DNA of 64,000 bases from Nannocystis sp. (GCF_016714285.1 NZ_JADJNN010000014.1:62001-126000); one strand, 5' to 3'; numbered from the stretch's first letter, positions 8,994 to 17,772 are shown. A program made the numbers and translations. Notes: generated by a model not told the origin, from the sequence alone.

Positions 8994-9040
8994 CAGGCGG
9001 CGCTGTCGCTGGCGGCGAGCTTGGGGCATCATGCGCCGGC

Positions 9041-10861
9041 ATGTCGGAGCCGGGCGACCCCACGCAAGCCGCTGGCCTGCGTCTCGGCGCGGTGCTCGGG
9101 AGCGGGGCGGTGGCCACGGTGCTGCGCGTCGAGGCGGCCGACGGTCGGGTGTTCGCGGGCAAGCGGCTGCACGAGTCGCACGGACAGGACAGCGCGGCGG
9201 CGCAGCGCTTCGCCCAGGAGGCGGCGCTGCTGCGAGGGATCCGCGACGACAACATCGTCGCGGTGTACGGGGTCGCGGAGGTCGAGGGGGCGCCGCTGCT
9301 GCTGCTCGAGCTGGTCGAGGGGCCGACGCTGGCGCAGCTGATCGCCCGCGAGGCGCCGCTCGGCGAGGCGCGGCTGGCCCGCCTGGCGGCGGGGGTGGCC
9401 CGCGGTCTGGCGCGTGCGCACGCGGCGGGCGTGATCCATCGCGACCTGAAGCCGGCCAACATCCTCGTCGCGGTCGGTGATCGGGCCAAGATCGCCGACT
9501 TCGGGATGGCCCGCGCGACCTCGCTGGCGGGCGTCGAGCGCTCGGCGTTGACGGTGCTCGGGACGCCGGATTACATGGCCCCGGAGTCGCTCGACCCGCT
9601 GGCGGTCGACGTGCGCAGCGACCTCTACGCGCTCGGCTGCATCCTGTTCGAGATGGCCACCGGGCGGCCGCCCTTCACCGGGGCGACGGCCTTCGGGGTG
9701 ATCGAGGCCCACCGGCGGGCGGCGATCCCGGGGTTGCCGGACAGCTTCTCCGCGCCGCTGCGGGCGCTGGTCGCCAGCCTGCTCGCCAAGTCGCCCGCCG
9801 ACCGGCCGCAGGCGGCGGTCCAGGTCGCGGCGCTGCTCGAGCAGATCGCTGCGGGCGAGGCGGTCGCGCTGGCGCTGCCGGCCGCGGGCGTCAGCGGTCC
9901 GGCCTGCGCCGGCTGCGGGCAGCCGCTGGTGGTCGAGCTCGCGGTGTGCATGCACTGCGGCCTCGAGGTGGCGCGGGTCGAGGCGGGTCGCTGCACGGTG
10001 CTGGTGTCCGGGCCGGGCGAGCCGGGCGACAAGCTGGACAGCGCCCTGCGAGCGCGCCTGATCGGCTGGATCGCGGGCAACCCGGGGCTCTGCGTGGTCG
10101 CGGGCAACCTCGAGCGGGCGATCCCCCGCGTGCCCTTCACCTTGCTCACGCGGGTGTCCGAGGCCAGCGGCCGCGGGGTGGTCGCGGCGCTGCAGCGCCT
10201 CGGCCTCGAGGCGGAGCTCGTGCATGGCGGGGCGCTGCGCTCGCGACGGATGCGCAAGAAGGCCGGGGCGTTGATCGGCCGCACCCTCGCGGTGGTCGCG
10301 GCCTCGTGCGCGGGCGTCTTCAACAACCGCTACATCATCTTCCTGCTGCCGCTGTTGATCCTCGCGGCCGCCGGCGGGGCGACCTTTGGGGCGGTGCGCA
10401 AGGTGACGCGCTCGCGGGCGCTGACGCCGGGCAAGCTGGCGGCGCCGCTGCGCGAGGCGCTCGCGGGGGTCGAGCGGGTCCTGCCGGCGATCGCCACGGC
10501 CCGGCACCGTCACGGCCTGCGCGCGGTGGTCCGCCGCAGCCTCGCCCTCGCGCCCGCCGGTGACGCCGGGGCGCAGGAGGAGCTGGCCCAGGCGATCACG
10601 GCGGCCACGGCGGCCACCGGTCGCCTCGAGGCCCTCGACCGGGCGCTCGCGGCCGGCGACATGCAGCGCTCCGACGACGCCGGCCGCGCGCTCCTGCACG
10701 AGCGCGACACCTGGGCCGCCCGCCTGCTCTCGCTCACCGCGGCCCTCGACGCCTTCCAGGTCCGGGTGGTCGGCGCGGCCGCCCGCAACAGCGATGAGGC
10801 GGCGCTCCGCGAGCTGCGCGCGCAGGTCGAAGCGCTCGAGGAGGTCCAGCGCGGCCCATGA
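9041..10861 (+). CDS. Ser/Thr protein kinase with zinc ribbon and membrane segments
   Basis: A 606-residue protein. Kinase domain (about 10-270): VLGSGAVATVL, Lys in FAGKRL, HRDLKPANIL, DFGMARA and APE (MAPESL); all catalytic residues are present. At about 288-306 comes a zinc ribbon (CAGC, ten residues, CMHC), then a roughly 100-residue alpha/beta domain ending in RGVVAALQRLGLEAELV, reminiscent of an L7/L12 or ClpS-like fold. Two close hydrophobic segments follow (about 410-450) and then a helical C-terminal domain. The next kinase gene encodes the same architecture and is a paralogue. Start ATG 9041. Confidence 0.9.
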   Translation: MSEPGDPTQAAGLRLGAVLGSGAVATVLRVEAADGRVFAGKRLHESHGQDSAAAQRFAQEAALLRGIRDDNIVAVYGVAEVEGAPLLLLELVEGPTLAQLIAREAPLGEARLARLAAGVARGLARAHAAGVIHRDLKPANILVAVGDRAKIADFGMARATSLAGVERSALTVLGTPDYMAPESLDPLAVDVRSDLYALGCILFEMATGRPPFTGATAFGVIEAHRRAAIPGLPDSFSAPLRALVASLLAKSPADRPQAAVQVAALLEQIAAGEAVALALPAAGVSGPACAGCGQPLVVELAVCMHCGLEVARVEAGRCTVLVSGPGEPGDKLDSALRARLIGWIAGNPGLCVVAGNLERAIPRVPFTLLTRVSEASGRGVVAALQRLGLEAELVHGGALRSRRMRKKAGALIGRTLAVVAASCAGVFNNRYIIFLLPLLILAAAGGATFGAVRKVTRSRALTPGKLAAPLREALAGVERVLPAIATARHRHGLRAVVRRSLALAPAGDAGAQEELAQAITAATAATGRLEALDRALAAGDMQRSDDAGRALLHERDTWAARLLSLTAALDAFQVRVVGAAARNSDEAALRELRAQVEALEEVQRGP

Positions 10862-10889
10862 ATGCGATGACCCACGCGACCGATCGGTT

Positions 10890-11017
10890 ACCTGTCCCTG
10901 CGGCTGGGTCTGCATGTCCTTTGCGACCTGTCCATGCGGCCAGGTCTGCATGTCCTCTGCGACATGTCTTTGCGGCCAGGCCCGCATGTCCGTTGCGACC
11001 TGTCCCCGCGGCCAGGC
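10890..11017. repeat. 36-bp tandem repeat array (3.6 copies), hairpin family
   Basis: Units begin at 10890, 10926, 10962 and 10998; the last is partial (about 20 bases). Each starts ACCTGTCC or ACATGTCT, continues GCGGCCAGG, then GCATGTCC and TTGCG. Within a unit, ACCTG pairs with CAGGT across a short loop. The array fills the gap between the two paralogous kinase genes. The plus-strand frame of the second gene is open across it and reads 12-residue repeats of the type TCPCGQVCMSFA. Confidence 0.9.
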
Positions 11018-11030
11018 ACGGGAGGTCGGC

Positions 11031-13007
11031 GTGAGCGAGCAGCTGGGCCTGCCGGCGGGCGCGGTGGTGCTCTCGGGGCCCGAGCGGGTCGGGTCGGAGC
11101 AGCGCTGGCGGGTGCGTCTGGCCGACGGTCGGGCGGCGCTGCTGGCCCGGTTGGCGCCGGAGCTGGCCCGCGACCTGGCGCTGCGGCGCCGCTACGTCCG
11201 CGACCTCGAGCGCCTGCGCGAGCTGGGCGCGCAGGGTGGGGCGCCCGGGGTGGCGCCGCTGCTGGCGCTGGGGCCGGAGCCCGACGCTGCGGCTCCGGAT
11301 GCCGCGCCGCCGTGGCGCCTGCGCCTCGACCCGCCGGGCGAGACGCTCGAGGCGTGGCTGGTGCGTCGCGCCCCGCTGCCGCCGGACGAGGCGACCCAGC
11401 TGGCGATCGATCTCGCCGAGCTGCTGGCCCCGCTGCACGAGCGCGGCGTGGTGCTCCGCGACCTGCACCCGCGCCTGGTCATCCGCGGCGAGGATCGCCT
11501 GTGGCTCGGCGACGTCGGGCTCGGCCGCGTCGACATCCTCTCGACCCGCACGGCCGCCAGCCTGCTGCTCGAGGGCTCGCCCTACGCCGCGCCGGAGCAG
11601 CTGCAGCGCACCGCCCTCGACCCGCGCGCCGACCTCTACCCGATCGGCGTCATCCTTTATCGTGCGCTCACCGGCCTGCTGCCGCGGGGTGACGGCCCGG
11701 CCTTCCTCGTCGACGACCCGGTCGCGCCGCCGGTCCGCCTGCGGCCCGGGCTGTCCGCCGCGCTCGACCGCCTGGTGCTGCGCTGCCTCGAGATCGATCC
11801 GAGCGCCCGCCCGGCCAGCGCCCGCGAGCTGGTCGCGGCGCTGCGCGGCGAGATCGGGCCCGACGGCGATCCGCGGACGCGCGTGGTCTGCCAGCACTGC
11901 AGCGCCCCGCTGCGCCTCGGCCAGCGCCTGTGCCTCGCGTGTGGGCGGGTCGCCGTCGACTTTGCGGATGAGTCCGGGGCCGATGGATCGGGGGCCGACG
12001 AGTTGGGGGCCCGCGGCGGGCACACCGTCGAGCTGCGCGCGGCCAAGGAGGACACCGCGTTCCTCGCCCGCCTCTACGACACCCTGAGCCCGCTGCACGC
12101 CGGCGATGTGCCCGCGCTGAACTTCGTCATCGGCGACGCCCGCATGTACTCGAAGGCCGAGCTCGAGCGGCGGATCCGGCTGCCGGCGCCGCTGTTCGCC
12201 GGGCTCACGCGGGGCACCGCGGAGCGCCTGGTCGCGCGCCTGCAGCGGAGTGGGCTCGCTGTGCGCATCGTCGATGACTCCGGGTCGGGCCAGCGAAGCA
12301 CCCGGCGCGCCGTCATGCTGTGGACCGGGGTCGGGTTTGCGATCCCGGCGGTCCTCTGTCTCGTGCTCGGTGCGCCGCTGTTCGTGATCGCGATCTTGTT
12401 CGCGGTGGCGGCGTTCACCGGCGCGGTGGTCGAGGCGGCGCTGCGCGGGCGTCGACGCAAGCGGCAGGCGCCGCTGCTGCGCCTGCGCCGTGCGCCCGCG
12501 CTGCCGGCCTCCGATCCGCTGGTGGCGCGGCTCGCCGCGCTGCTGGGACCTGGCACCCGGCCCGAGCTGCGTGAGCTGGTCGGCGGCCTCGCGCTCGCGG
12601 TGCAGCGGCTGGTCGATCACCGCGCCGCGTCGCCGGGGGCCCGCGTCGAGCTCGACGCGCTGACGGCTCCGGTCGCGCCGCTGGTCGATCTGGTGGTCGC
12701 CCAGGTGACGCGGGTGCGGGAGATCGACGAGGTGCTCGCCGGGCTCGACGAGGGTGAGCTGATGCGGGCGCTCGCGGCCAGCGAGGCCCGCGACGAGCCG
12801 GCCCAGCGTCGCCACGACCTGCTCCTCGGTCTCGATCGCCTGCGGGGTCTCGAGGACGAGCGCGCCGCGATCTTCCATCGCCTGCTCGAGGCGGAGAGCT
12901 TGCTGCGGCGGGCCGTCGAGGTCGGGCTCGGCGTGCGCGACGAGGACGCCGGGCACGCGCGGGCGGTGCAGCAGGCCCTGCACGCGCTCACTGGCGGCGA
13001 CGACTGA
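11031..13007 (+). CDS. Predicted pseudokinase with zinc ribbon and membrane segments
   Basis: A 658-residue paralogue of the preceding kinase. The kinase fold is present, but key residues are lost: the glycine loop is LSGPERVGSEQRW, the ATP-lysine position reads AALLARL (no Lys), the catalytic loop is LRDLHPRLVI (Lys and Asn replaced) and DFG is DVG. The APE motif survives (YAAPEQ). Residues about 285-303 form a zinc ribbon (CQHC...CLAC), followed by the same alpha/beta module, two membrane spans (about 428-470) and a long helical tail. GTG 11031 is preceded by GGAGG at 11021, but the frame stays open back through the 36-bp array, whose ATGs could also serve. It is likely a scaffold or regulator of the upstream kinase. 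Confidence 0.85.
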   Translation: MSEQLGLPAGAVVLSGPERVGSEQRWRVRLADGRAALLARLAPELARDLALRRRYVRDLERLRELGAQGGAPGVAPLLALGPEPDAAAPDAAPPWRLRLDPPGETLEAWLVRRAPLPPDEATQLAIDLAELLAPLHERGVVLRDLHPRLVIRGEDRLWLGDVGLGRVDILSTRTAASLLLEGSPYAAPEQLQRTALDPRADLYPIGVILYRALTGLLPRGDGPAFLVDDPVAPPVRLRPGLSAALDRLVLRCLEIDPSARPASARELVAALRGEIGPDGDPRTRVVCQHCSAPLRLGQRLCLACGRVAVDFADESGADGSGADELGARGGHTVELRAAKEDTAFLARLYDTLSPLHAGDVPALNFVIGDARMYSKAELERRIRLPAPLFAGLTRGTAERLVARLQRSGLAVRIVDDSGSGQRSTRRAVMLWTGVGFAIPAVLCLVLGAPLFVIAILFAVAAFTGAVVEAALRGRRRKRQAPLLRLRRAPALPASDPLVARLAALLGPGTRPELRELVGGLALAVQRLVDHRAASPGARVELDALTAPVAPLVDLVVAQVTRVREIDEVLAGLDEGELMRALAASEARDEPAQRRHDLLLGLDRLRGLEDERAAIFHRLLEAESLLRRAVEVGLGVRDEDAGHARAVQQALHALTGGDD

Positions 13008-13067
13008 GGCTCTGCGGGGCCGAGAGAGGGCCCCTGTGGCGATCCGCGGCGCATGCGCGTAGTGCTC

Positions 13068-13106
13068 CCAGGCGCGGCCTGCGAGCGGCCAGCTCGCGGC
13101 GCCTGG
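13068..13106. other. Compound hairpin between pseudokinase and receiver-kinase genes
   Basis: An outer stem CCAGGCGC/GCGCCTGG encloses an inner stem GCGAGC/GCTCGC with loop GGCCA. No T-tract follows, so it is either a factor-independent terminator of weak type or a leader structure. Confidence 0.4.
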
Positions 13107-13167
13107 TGTGTGAGTCCGGCGCCTTGTCGCCCGCGCGCCGGTCCGCTATGGCTGCCGCGGGGCAACG

Positions 13168-14565
13168 ATGGTGGACGACGCAGACACCGGGACGATCCTG
13201 ATCGTCGAGGATCATCAGGACACGCGCGAGACCCTGCGCGACTACCTCGCGGACTTCGGCCACGTCGTCGACACCGCGGTCGACGGCGCCGACGGGCTGC
13301 GCAAGGTCCAGCTGCGGCCGGTCGACCTCGTGATCACCGACCTCAACATGCCGCAGGTCAGCGGCCTCGAGCTGCTCGCCGCGATCCGCAGCCACAAGCT
13401 CACGCCCGACGTGCTGGTCCTCTCGGCGACCGGCCTGGTTGCGAAGGCCGTCGAGGCGATGCGCCTCGGCGCGGTCAACTACCTCGTCAAGCCGGTCGAC
13501 CTCGAGCTGCTCACCAGCGAGGTGCGGGCGGTGATGCGGGTGCGTCGCCACCGCGAGCTCGAGCTGAGCGCGGGTCGCACGACCATGACGATCGACCGCG
13601 GCGCCGAGCTGGCGCGCCCGCAGTCGGTGCTGCTTGCGAGCGAGCCGCAGGTCGACGAGGCGGCGGCGGCCGAGCTCGAGACGCCGACCGCGATCGGCCG
13701 CTACCAGGTGCTCGGCGAGCTCGGCAGCGGCGGCATGGGCACCGTGTACAAGTGCTTCGATCCGGCGCTGCGGCGGACGGTGGCGGTCAAGGTCGTCGCC
13801 ATCACGGCGATCCGCAAGGTCCACCGGGAGCTCCTGCTGCAGCGCTTCGCTCGCGAGGCCCAGGCCGCGGGGATGCTCAACCACCCCAACATCGTCACGG
13901 TCTACGACTACCACGACGACCCGCGCGGCGGCCCGGTGCACCTGGCGATGGAGTACGTCGCCGGGCGCTCGCTCGCGGCCGTGATCGCCGCCGCGGGTCG
14001 GTTGCCGTGGTCGCGGGCGACCGCCCTGGTGTTTCAGGTCATGGACGCGCTGGAGTTCGCGCACCGGCACCAGATCGTCCACCGCGACGTGAAGCCGGAG
14101 AACATCCTCGTCACCGACCAGGATGTCGCCAAGATCCTCGACTTCGGGGTCGCCAAGCTCGCCGACGGCGAGTTCGACGCGGGCCTCACCCGGCCTGGCA
14201 CCTTGCTCGGCTCGCCGCGCTACCTGGCGCCCGAGAGCTTCCGCGGCGGCGGCGTCGACTACCGCGCCGACCAGTTCTCGCTCGGCAGCGTGTTCTTCGA
14301 GATGTTGACCGGCGCGCCCGCCTTCAAGTTCGACGACTTCTACGTCGGCGTGCACCGCATCCTGTCCGAGCTGCCGCCCTCGCTGGCGAGCCTCGGCGTG
14401 GAGGCCCCGCCGCTGCTGCAGGAGGTGCTGCGGCGCATGCATCACAAGGACCCGGAGCGCCGCTACGGCGACGAGATGGCGCTGCTCGCCGACCTCCGCG
14501 AGCTGGGCGCGCTCGCCGGGCTCACGCTGCAGAGCGGCGTGGTCCGGGTCGCCGACGACCGCTGA
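13168..14565 (+). CDS. Response-regulator receiver fused to Ser/Thr protein kinase
   Basis: A 465-residue hybrid. The N-terminal receiver (about 8-125) has the acidic pair in VEDHQD, the phospho-acceptor Asp58 in VITDLNMP, the Thr/Ser switch (LVLSATG) and Lys in LVKPVDL. After a linker the kinase domain (about 185-460) shows LGSGGMGTVYK, VAVKVV, HRDVKPENIL, DFGVAKL and a LAPES APE motif, all intact. It would couple a His-Asp phosphorelay to Ser/Thr phosphorylation in the cytosol. No histidine kinase is immediately adjacent. Start ATG 13168; an Arg-rich reading of the same DNA in another frame is not credible. Confidence 0.93.
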   Translation: MVDDADTGTILIVEDHQDTRETLRDYLADFGHVVDTAVDGADGLRKVQLRPVDLVITDLNMPQVSGLELLAAIRSHKLTPDVLVLSATGLVAKAVEAMRLGAVNYLVKPVDLELLTSEVRAVMRVRRHRELELSAGRTTMTIDRGAELARPQSVLLASEPQVDEAAAAELETPTAIGRYQVLGELGSGGMGTVYKCFDPALRRTVAVKVVAITAIRKVHRELLLQRFAREAQAAGMLNHPNIVTVYDYHDDPRGGPVHLAMEYVAGRSLAAVIAAAGRLPWSRATALVFQVMDALEFAHRHQIVHRDVKPENILVTDQDVAKILDFGVAKLADGEFDAGLTRPGTLLGSPRYLAPESFRGGGVDYRADQFSLGSVFFEMLTGAPAFKFDDFYVGVHRILSELPPSLASLGVEAPPLLQEVLRRMHHKDPERRYGDEMALLADLRELGALAGLTLQSGVVRVADDR

Positions 14566-14575
14566 GCTGGACGTC

Positions 14576-14597
14576 GACCTGGCGTTTAGGACAGGTC
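14576..14597. repeat. Dispersed hairpin family, copy between convergent genes
   Basis: GACCTGGCGTTTAGGACAGGTC: GACCTG pairs with CAGGTC around a short loop. It lies between the 3' ends of the receiver-kinase gene and the propeller lipoprotein gene, where it could act as a bidirectional terminator. It shares the central TTTAGG with the copy at 54720. Confidence 0.55.
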
Positions 14598-14605
14598 GCC
14601 GCGGC

Positions 14606-15691
14606 TCAGCGCGAGGACCAGCGCGGCAGCCAGTCGGCGCCGGGGCGCTCGGTGAGGCGCACGCGATCGCGGCCGTCGCGGCCGATGCGGTACAGCTCGA
14701 GCTCGCCGCCGCCTTGATCGCGGACGAACACCAGGTGCGCGCCGTCGGGGGACCACACCGGGTTGCGGTCGCTGGCCTCGCCGTCGCTGAGCGCGACGCC
14801 AGTGCCGCCAGCGCCCGGGAGTGGCGTGACGCGCAGGCCGGTGCCCTTTGGCCCGCTGCGTACGCCGTGGACGATCGCCTGGCCGTCGGGGGCGAAGCTG
14901 GGCTCGGTCTCGTGGGGCTCCGTGCCGAGCGGGGCGCCGTCGCCGGGCGCTGCGCTGCGATCCTTGGTGAGCCGGCGCAGGTCGCCGCCGTCGGGGCGCA
15001 TCAGGAAGATGCGGTCGATCTGCTCGCGGTTGCTGAGGAACGCGATCGTCTGCGAGTCCGGGGCCCACTGCGGGCCCCAGTCGTCGAGGTCGAACGAGGT
15101 CAGGCGCAGCGGCTCGCCGCCGTCGGGGTTCATGCGGTAGACCTCGGCGTTGCCGTCGCGGCTCGAGACGAAGGCGATCGCGCGGCCGTCGGGCGCGTAG
15201 ACCGGCTCGTAGTTGCCCTCCTCGTTGTCGGTGAGGCGCAGCAGCGGCCCGGCGGGCAGCTCGAGGCGGTAGATGTCGCGGAAGCTCGCGGCCGACGACT
15301 CGAACACGAGGAAGCGGCCGTCGGGGCTGAAGCTGGGGTTGCGGACCTGGGCGCCGGGGAGGCTCTGCCACAGCGGCGCGGCGAGCGGGCCGTCGCCGAG
15401 GGCGAACAGCTGGACGCGCTCCTGGTGGCCCTCGGCCTCGTCGACGGCGATCACGGCGAGCGTGGTGCCGGCGCGGTCGATCGCTGCGGGGTAGATGCCG
15501 CTGCCGCGCAGCAGCTCGACGCGTCCGCTGCCGTCCGGGCGCATGGCGACGATCGCCGCCTCCGCGCCGCCGGGGTCCTCGGCGAGGAAGACCAGGCGCC
15601 CCGAGAGCGCCCCTGGCGTGACGGCGCCGGCCGGGGTGGCGGGCGAGCTGCAGGCGGCGATGAGCGGGGCGAGGGCGGCGAGGCGGAGCAT
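14606..15691 (-). CDS. TolB-like beta-propeller lipoprotein
   Basis: A 361-residue lipoprotein beginning MLRLAALAPLIAACSSPATP (lipobox IAAC). The body consists of PD40/WD40-like repeats of the TolB type: SFSPDGRFLVFES, VYAPDGRAIAFVSSRDGNAE, QWAPDSQTIAFLSNRE, SFAPDGQAIVHGV and VWSPDGAHLVFVRD, with the intervening LxRxxPDGG turns. Such propellers bind proteins or ligands in the periplasm. It is not TolB itself: the N-terminal TolB domain and the tol-pal neighbours are missing. Start ATG 15689-15691. Confidence 0.88.
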   Translation of the reverse strand: MLRLAALAPLIAACSSPATPAGAVTPGALSGRLVFLAEDPGGAEAAIVAMRPDGSGRVELLRGSGIYPAAIDRAGTTLAVIAVDEAEGHQERVQLFALGDGPLAAPLWQSLPGAQVRNPSFSPDGRFLVFESSAASFRDIYRLELPAGPLLRLTDNEEGNYEPVYAPDGRAIAFVSSRDGNAEVYRMNPDGGEPLRLTSFDLDDWGPQWAPDSQTIAFLSNREQIDRIFLMRPDGGDLRRLTKDRSAAPGDGAPLGTEPHETEPSFAPDGQAIVHGVRSGPKGTGLRVTPLPGAGGTGVALSDGEASDRNPVWSPDGAHLVFVRDQGGGELELYRIGRDGRDRVRLTERPGADWLPRWSSR

Positions 15692-15753
15692 GACGGCGAG
15701 CGCATTAAACCGGACATCGCCCGCCGACGCGAGGGTCTGCGGGCGATCGATGG

Positions 15754-15769
15754 CTGTCCGAAGGGACAG
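15754..15769. repeat. Dispersed hairpin family, copy upstream of propeller gene
   Basis: CTGTCCGAAGGGACAG, a 6-bp stem with GAAG loop, lies between the wall-hydrolase stop and the propeller lipoprotein start. Two TCAGCTGTA repeats follow. Confidence 0.55.
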
Positions 15770-15798
15770 GTGCTGGTGCGTCAGCTGTATCAGCTGTA

Positions 15799-17523
15799 TC
15801 AGCGCAGGCGCACGGCGTCGGCGATCACGACCTTGCCCTCGGTGGTCCAGCGCGACAGCACGACCTTGTTCCAGCCCTTGGTGAACTTGGCGCTGCCGAG
15901 CTGGACCCACTTGCCGCCGCTCTTGGTCTGGTCGGCGTGGAAGGTGGCGAGCTTGTTGCCGGCGGCGTCGAAGGCGACGAAGGGGGCCGTGGCGGAGCGG
16001 TTGGTGCCGGCGGTCCACCAGGCGTCGATCGTCCGGGTGCCGGCCGCGGACATGTAGAAGGAGAACTCGGCGGCGTCGGAGACTGGCGAGGTGGTCGCGT
16101 AGAAGTAGCCGGTGCCGTAGTAGCCGGCGGTGGCGGAGGTCGAGCTCCAGTTGCCGGAGACGGCGATCTTGGCCTTGTTGGGGTCGTTCTTGGCGTTGTT
16201 GCTGTCGACGACGATGCTGGCGTCCGGCTGCGGATCGGGCTGGGGCTCGGGCTGCGGATCGGGCTGGGGCTGGACGCCGCAGTGGCTGTTGACCTTGGCG
16301 AGGTAGGTCGCCCACGGCCAGTTCGGGCCGGGGTCGATGCGGTCGTAGGGCTGCAGCTGGCCGTGGGCGACGATGTGGTACTTGTCGCGCGGGACCTTGT
16401 GGGCCTTGCTGATGTCGCAGACCAGCTTGGCGGAGTTGTCGATCAGCTTGGCGTTCCACGACTTCTGCTTGGCGAAGCCGGCGTGCTCGATGCCGACGGT
16501 GAAGCCGTTGGCGTTGTAGCCGTTGACGTTGCACTCCTTGCTGCTGTTGAGCTTGCAGTTGTAGCTGGCGCCGATGTGCCAGGCCTTGTTGGCCTCCTTG
16601 ACCAGCTGCGAGATCTCGGAGCCGTCCTCCTTGACAACGTAGTGCGCGCTGACCCCCGCGGCCTTGTTGACCAGCCAGCCCCAGCAGCCCGCGTAGGCGC
16701 CCTCGCAGCTGTGGATGATCACCATCTTCACCGTGCCGGCGAGGCCGCCCGAGCGGCTGCTGTAGTTCGGTGAGGGGTGCCACACGGCGCCGGCGTAGTC
16801 GGGGCCCGGGGAGGCGCTCGGCGGGTTGACGAACTCGGGGACGGCGTCGGCCGGGAGCATGGTGGCGACCGTGTGGCCGGCGCTGTCCGTCACCGTCATG
16901 CCGTCGCGCATGCGCGCGTAGACGTCGTTGTGCACGTAGCTGGCCTGCACGTCGAGGAGGTCGGCCGCGATGCCGCTGAAGTTGGCGACCGCGGGGGCCC
17001 AGGCGCCGAGCTTGCTGCGATCGAGGCCGAGGGTGTCGGCCTCGGCCGAGAGCAGCGCAGCGCCGGCGCGGATGTTGGCGCGGCGCTGGGTCTGCACGGC
17101 CTCGACGCTGACGCCGGCCAGCTCGGCGCCGCGGGCCAGGCGATCGCCGCGCAGGGCCATCACGCCGAAGGCCTGGGCCTGGCCCTCGAACTCGACCTGG
17201 CCCTCGACCATCTGCCACTGGCTCTCGACGTAGCCGATCGCCTGCAGCAGCTGCGCGGGCACGCCGAACTCGTCGGCGGCGTCGGCGAACTCGCCGTCGA
17301 TGCCGCCCAGCTCGAAGCCGGGGTCGTGGGTCGGGGGATCGAGCGGCTCGGCCTCCTCGACGCCGGGCTCGGCGGCCTCGTCGGGATCGATGACCGCGGG
17401 GGTGTCGCCCGCGGCCCCAGGGTCGCCGTCGCCGTCGCCGTCATCACAGCCAGGGGTCAGGAGCGCGAGCGCGGTGAGGAGGCCCAGGAAGGGGGAGCGG
17501 GACAGGTGGGACGAACGCTGCAT
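15799..17523 (-). CDS. Peptidoglycan hydrolase: transglycosylase-like, amidase_2 and golvesin-like domains
   Basis: A lipoprotein of 574 residues (signal ending in LLTPGC). After an acidic linker, a lytic-transglycosylase-like helical domain (about 75-200; FGVPAQLLQAIGYVESQWQ, with a possible catalytic Glu) is followed by a zinc-dependent N-acetylmuramoyl-L-alanine amidase domain of the amidase_2/PGRP type (about 265-400; VKMVIIHSCEG, GVSAHYVVKEDGS, GIEHAGF, YHIVAHGQL). A PQPDPQPE linker leads to a beta-sandwich (about 430-574; YYGTGYFYATT, RTIDAWWTAG, KVVIADAVRLR) like the golvesin C-terminal domain. A GAGGAT ribosome site favours ATG 17523 over ATG 17538. Confidence 0.88.
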   Translation of the reverse strand: MQRSSHLSRSPFLGLLTALALLTPGCDDGDGDGDPGAAGDTPAVIDPDEAAEPGVEEAEPLDPPTHDPGFELGGIDGEFADAADEFGVPAQLLQAIGYVESQWQMVEGQVEFEGQAQAFGVMALRGDRLARGAELAGVSVEAVQTQRRANIRAGAALLSAEADTLGLDRSKLGAWAPAVANFSGIAADLLDVQASYVHNDVYARMRDGMTVTDSAGHTVATMLPADAVPEFVNPPSASPGPDYAGAVWHPSPNYSSRSGGLAGTVKMVIIHSCEGAYAGCWGWLVNKAAGVSAHYVVKEDGSEISQLVKEANKAWHIGASYNCKLNSSKECNVNGYNANGFTVGIEHAGFAKQKSWNAKLIDNSAKLVCDISKAHKVPRDKYHIVAHGQLQPYDRIDPGPNWPWATYLAKVNSHCGVQPQPDPQPEPQPDPQPDASIVVDSNNAKNDPNKAKIAVSGNWSSTSATAGYYGTGYFYATTSPVSDAAEFSFYMSAAGTRTIDAWWTAGTNRSATAPFVAFDAAGNKLATFHADQTKSGGKWVQLGSAKFTKGWNKVVLSRWTTEGKVVIADAVRLR

Positions 17524-17713
17524 GATCAAGATCCTCATCGGTGGCGAGACGGAGCGACGTTTTGCTCATACGGCCGATGCGCGCCAGCACGCAAGCGGGC
17601 GTGCGCGGCCCGAGCTCACGGACATCGGCGTGATCGAAAGGGCAGCGGTCGTTACTCCCTTGTGCACGGCACGGCACGGCGGTCGGACGCCAGCTCAGTT
17701 GGCCCGCGCGGCG

Positions 17714-17743
17714 CTTGACGTCGCTTGACGTCGCTTGACGTCG
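17714..17743. repeat. 10-bp direct repeat, three copies, in front of dus gene
   Basis: CGCTTGACGT (in the form GCTTGACGTC) occurs three times head to tail in the leader of the dihydrouridine synthase gene. It could be a regulator site or a slippage product. Confidence 0.8.
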
Positions 17744-17772
17744 GGGCGGCGAGGCGGGCAGTCTCTCGCCGC

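Noticed and set aside
10890..11017. CRISPR array
   Set aside because: The units are 36 bases, but they are contiguous without spacers and no cas genes are present.
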